DNA of 26,706 bases from Chara braunii (taxonomy: Eukaryota > Streptophyta > Charophyceae > Charales > Characeae): assembly GCA_003427395.1 (NCBI GenBank), contig BFEA01000220.1, forward strand, positions 386,524-413,229. The letters are read 5' to 3'. This document shows, one piece after another, positions 25,264 to 26,706 of the stretch. A program made the position numbers and the translations under genes. Within the stretch, counting starts at the first letter, position 1. Each line of letters opens with the position of its first letter. The notes below the pieces were generated by a model. It saw nothing but the letters and a program-made list of their open reading frames with translations, was not told the DNA's origin and ran no database searches.

Positions 25264-25455
25264 TTTGGTTTTGGCTCCTACCATTCTGGGGAGCGACAGT
25301 CCGGTTCCTATTCCCTCAGCAAGTCAAGTAAAAAACATGGGAGACTCACGCACGCTCCTCCCCATTATGGCTGGGAGGTCCGAGTGGACGACATTGATTA
25401 CTTCCCTGAGGAAGGATTTACCACCCCTCACCCCTGCCTAAGTTAGCTTGTGCTA
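25264..25455. repeat. Dispersed repeat R1, copy 2
   Basis: The direct counterpart of 6611-6803, sharing CAGTCCGGTTCCTATTCCC, CATTGATTACTTCC and CCTGCCTAAGTTAGC in the same order and orientation. Confidence 0.65.
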
Positions 25456-25552
25456 TTTGATCTGCCTGGCTATTGCAAATCTGTCTAAACCCTTTCCAGT
25501 TCCTAATCTATAGGCTAGTCAGAATAAACAATACCTCATAGTAACCACACTC

Positions 25553-25620
25553 TTCCTCCCATTTGGTCGGAGGACCCCTGAGCAGCATTGATTACTCCAG
25601 CCTTCTGGAGGATTGACTGC
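25553..25620. repeat. Dispersed repeat R1, partial third copy
   Basis: CTCCCATTTGGTCGGAGGAC, then GCATTGATTACTCCAGCC and GGAGGATTGA follow the order of the middle of R1. Confidence 0.45.
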
Positions 25621-25699
25621 CAGCTTGCCGTGTCTCACTCTTTCCTCTCAGATCTGCCCCCTAGATCTGCCAGATAAGCCCATCCCTACACTATTAACT

Positions 25700-25930
25700 A
25701 AGGTAACAAATCTGAAATTCGGGCCGTCGTCGGTCCTACCGGCCCACGGCCCAGATCGACCTAACCATGTAACAAATCTGCGATCTGGGCCGTCGGGTGC
25801 TACCAGACCGACGACCTGGATAGATGCGGTCTTAAGATCTTAGTACCACGCCGAGATCCAGGCCGTCCGTCCGGATCGACGGCTCAGATAGACGCGCCGC
25901 GGAGTGCCGTGGGGTACTACCGGTCAAGTG
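25700..25930. repeat. GGGCCGTCG-rich degenerate repeats
   Basis: GTAACAAATCTGAAATTCGG followed by GCCGTCG (25703) recurs as GTAACAAATCTGCGATCTGG followed by GCCGTCG (25769). Further CCGTC/GACGG words and GTGCCGT(G/C)(G/C)GGT units follow to 25940. Nature unknown. Confidence 0.55.
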
Positions 25931-26191
25931 CCGTCCGGTGCTATCGGAGTCGAGGGCGCTTCACGACGGCAGGCCAACCCAACTATATCTTAGCGGAGTG
26001 CTGCGCATTTTTACTGTTTCGAAGTGCCGTTTCAGTCCGCGACGGTGCTGTGGGTGCCCCAGGCTGTCGCGAAGCATCCGTGCGAAGCGTCTGGGCCAAC
26101 TTTCGCCGATGTCGCGTGCAGTTTTACTTCGCCCCTCTAGCGCGTACGTCGTGAAGCACCCTGCGCGGTGTCATGGAGCCCTGAGCTCGAC

Positions 26192-26192
<1 letters not shown>
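25931..26192. other. Unassigned GC-rich sequence
   Basis: Open frames exist on the plus strand, but no family is recognised. Confidence 0.3.

Positions 26193-26265
<73 letters not shown>
26193..26265. repeat. (CT)n microsatellite left of the ribozyme
   Basis: About 73 bp of CT repeats with one interruption (TT). Confidence 0.95.
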
Positions 26266-26269
<4 letters not shown>

Positions 26270-26345
26270 AGACACGTTTCTCAGGGTTATCGCTAACTCT
26301 GGGCGATGTGGTGAGTCCTTATCCACCAGTCAAATGCATCCTGGG

Positions 26346-26402
26346 CAGACTGTCGGGGTTCAACCTCCTGATGAGTCGGTGAAAGTCCGACGAAACAGTC
26401 TG
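26346..26402 (+). ncRNA. Hammerhead ribozyme, type III
   Basis: All invariant hammerhead parts are present in order. Stem III 5-prime strand CAGACTGT (26346-26353); cleavage triplet GTC with the cut expected after C26354; stem I GGGGT/ACCTC with loop TCA (26355-26367); CTGATGA (26368-26374); stem II GTCGG/CCGAC with 7-nt loop TGAAAGT (26375-26391); GAAA (26392-26395); stem III 3-prime strand ACAGTCTG (26395-26402, sharing the last A). All eight stem III pairs are Watson-Crick; stem I has one G-U pair. Helix III is open-ended, so this is the type III layout known from plant retrozymes and viroid-like RNAs. Stem I is short. No second copy was found in the window. Confidence 0.85.
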
Positions 26403-26436
26403 GCACAGTCATGCTTTTTTTGAGGCTCTGTCGCGG

Positions 26437-26474
26437 ACACACTCACACACACTCTTTCTCTCTCTCACACACAC

Positions 26475-26517
<43 letters not shown>
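26437..26517. repeat. (CA)n/(CT)n microsatellite right of the ribozyme
   Basis: ACACTCACACACACTC-type sequence grading into about 38 bp of pure CT repeat. Confidence 0.9.
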
Positions 26518-26523
<6 letters not shown>

Positions 26524-26706
26524 TGGTCGGCCATGGATGTGCTGGGACCGGTGATCTGTGGACTGTGGTTGGTCGGGAGCTGTGGTGGGCCTGGTGATTG
26601 GTATGCATTGGAGGATTGTGGACGCCTGAACGCCGCTCCAAGATGGGAGACTCAGGTCAGTAGCATTGCCCCCCCAAGAACCTCACGCCTCCCCCTCCCC
26701 CCCCCC
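26518..26706. other. Unassigned window end
   Basis: G/T-rich sequence rich in CTGTGG words, ending in a C-tract. No gene or element is recognised. Confidence 0.35.

Noticed and set aside
24589-25446. 285-codon plus-strand open frame
   Set aside because: It crosses duplicated T/C-rich blocks and dispersed repeat R1, is Leu/Ser/Phe-rich by composition, and contains no recognised domain.

Overview
This is eukaryotic, plant-lineage nuclear DNA with few genes and very many mobile elements. Four things point to the green lineage: a glycoside hydrolase family 9 (GH9) first exon of plant type with a signal peptide and a GTAAGT splice donor; a U6 snRNA copy close to the land-plant sequence; a plant-type LINE with a zf-RVT C-terminal region; and a PIF/Harbinger-derived element. 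Long introns, CT microsatellites and heavy repeat load would fit a charophyte alga such as Chara, but the sequence alone does not prove the species. Ten ambiguous N bases and uncollapsed duplications beside homopolymers show a draft assembly.

Layout. 1-2300: C/T-rich sequence, a (CT)n tract and four copies of a palindromic miniature element (family M3). 2674-3135: the GH9 signal peptide and first catalytic exon, followed by an intron whose start is a 12-bp minisatellite; no second GH9 exon was found downstream. 3450-4670: a tRNA-derived SINE split by a MITE, then a full-length U6 snRNA retrocopy with a poly-A tail and a 14-bp target duplication. 4908-5685: a decayed, intronless ribosomal protein eL20 (L18a) pseudogene interrupted by two different MITEs. 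5800-8700: more MITEs, two more SINEs, U6 fragments and dispersed repeats. 9139-11211: a 2.07-kb non-autonomous PIF/Harbinger element with TTA target duplications. 11250-13022: a 32-bp minisatellite and other repeats. 13500-14310: two palindromic elements. 14617-18699: a 5-prime-truncated, frameshifted LINE on the minus strand with a poly-A tail and a 9-bp target duplication. 18783-19807: a tandem duplication built of MITEs. 19861-22650: a SINE and several MITEs. 22650-26200: mostly unrecognised sequence with locally duplicated blocks. 26346-26402: a motif matching a type III hammerhead ribozyme, between two CT microsatellites near the right edge.

The only protein-coding gene with a plausible intact reading frame is the GH9 exon, and even it has Asn where the family's catalytic base Asp is expected. 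Everything else recognised is a mobile element, a retrocopy or a repeat. LINE machinery could explain the U6 copy, the SINEs and perhaps the eL20 copy, while several TIR families with 3-bp target duplications supply the many small hairpin-forming elements. The most notable item is the hammerhead ribozyme, which could mark a retrozyme or similar small circular-RNA retroelement whose other half lies outside the window.
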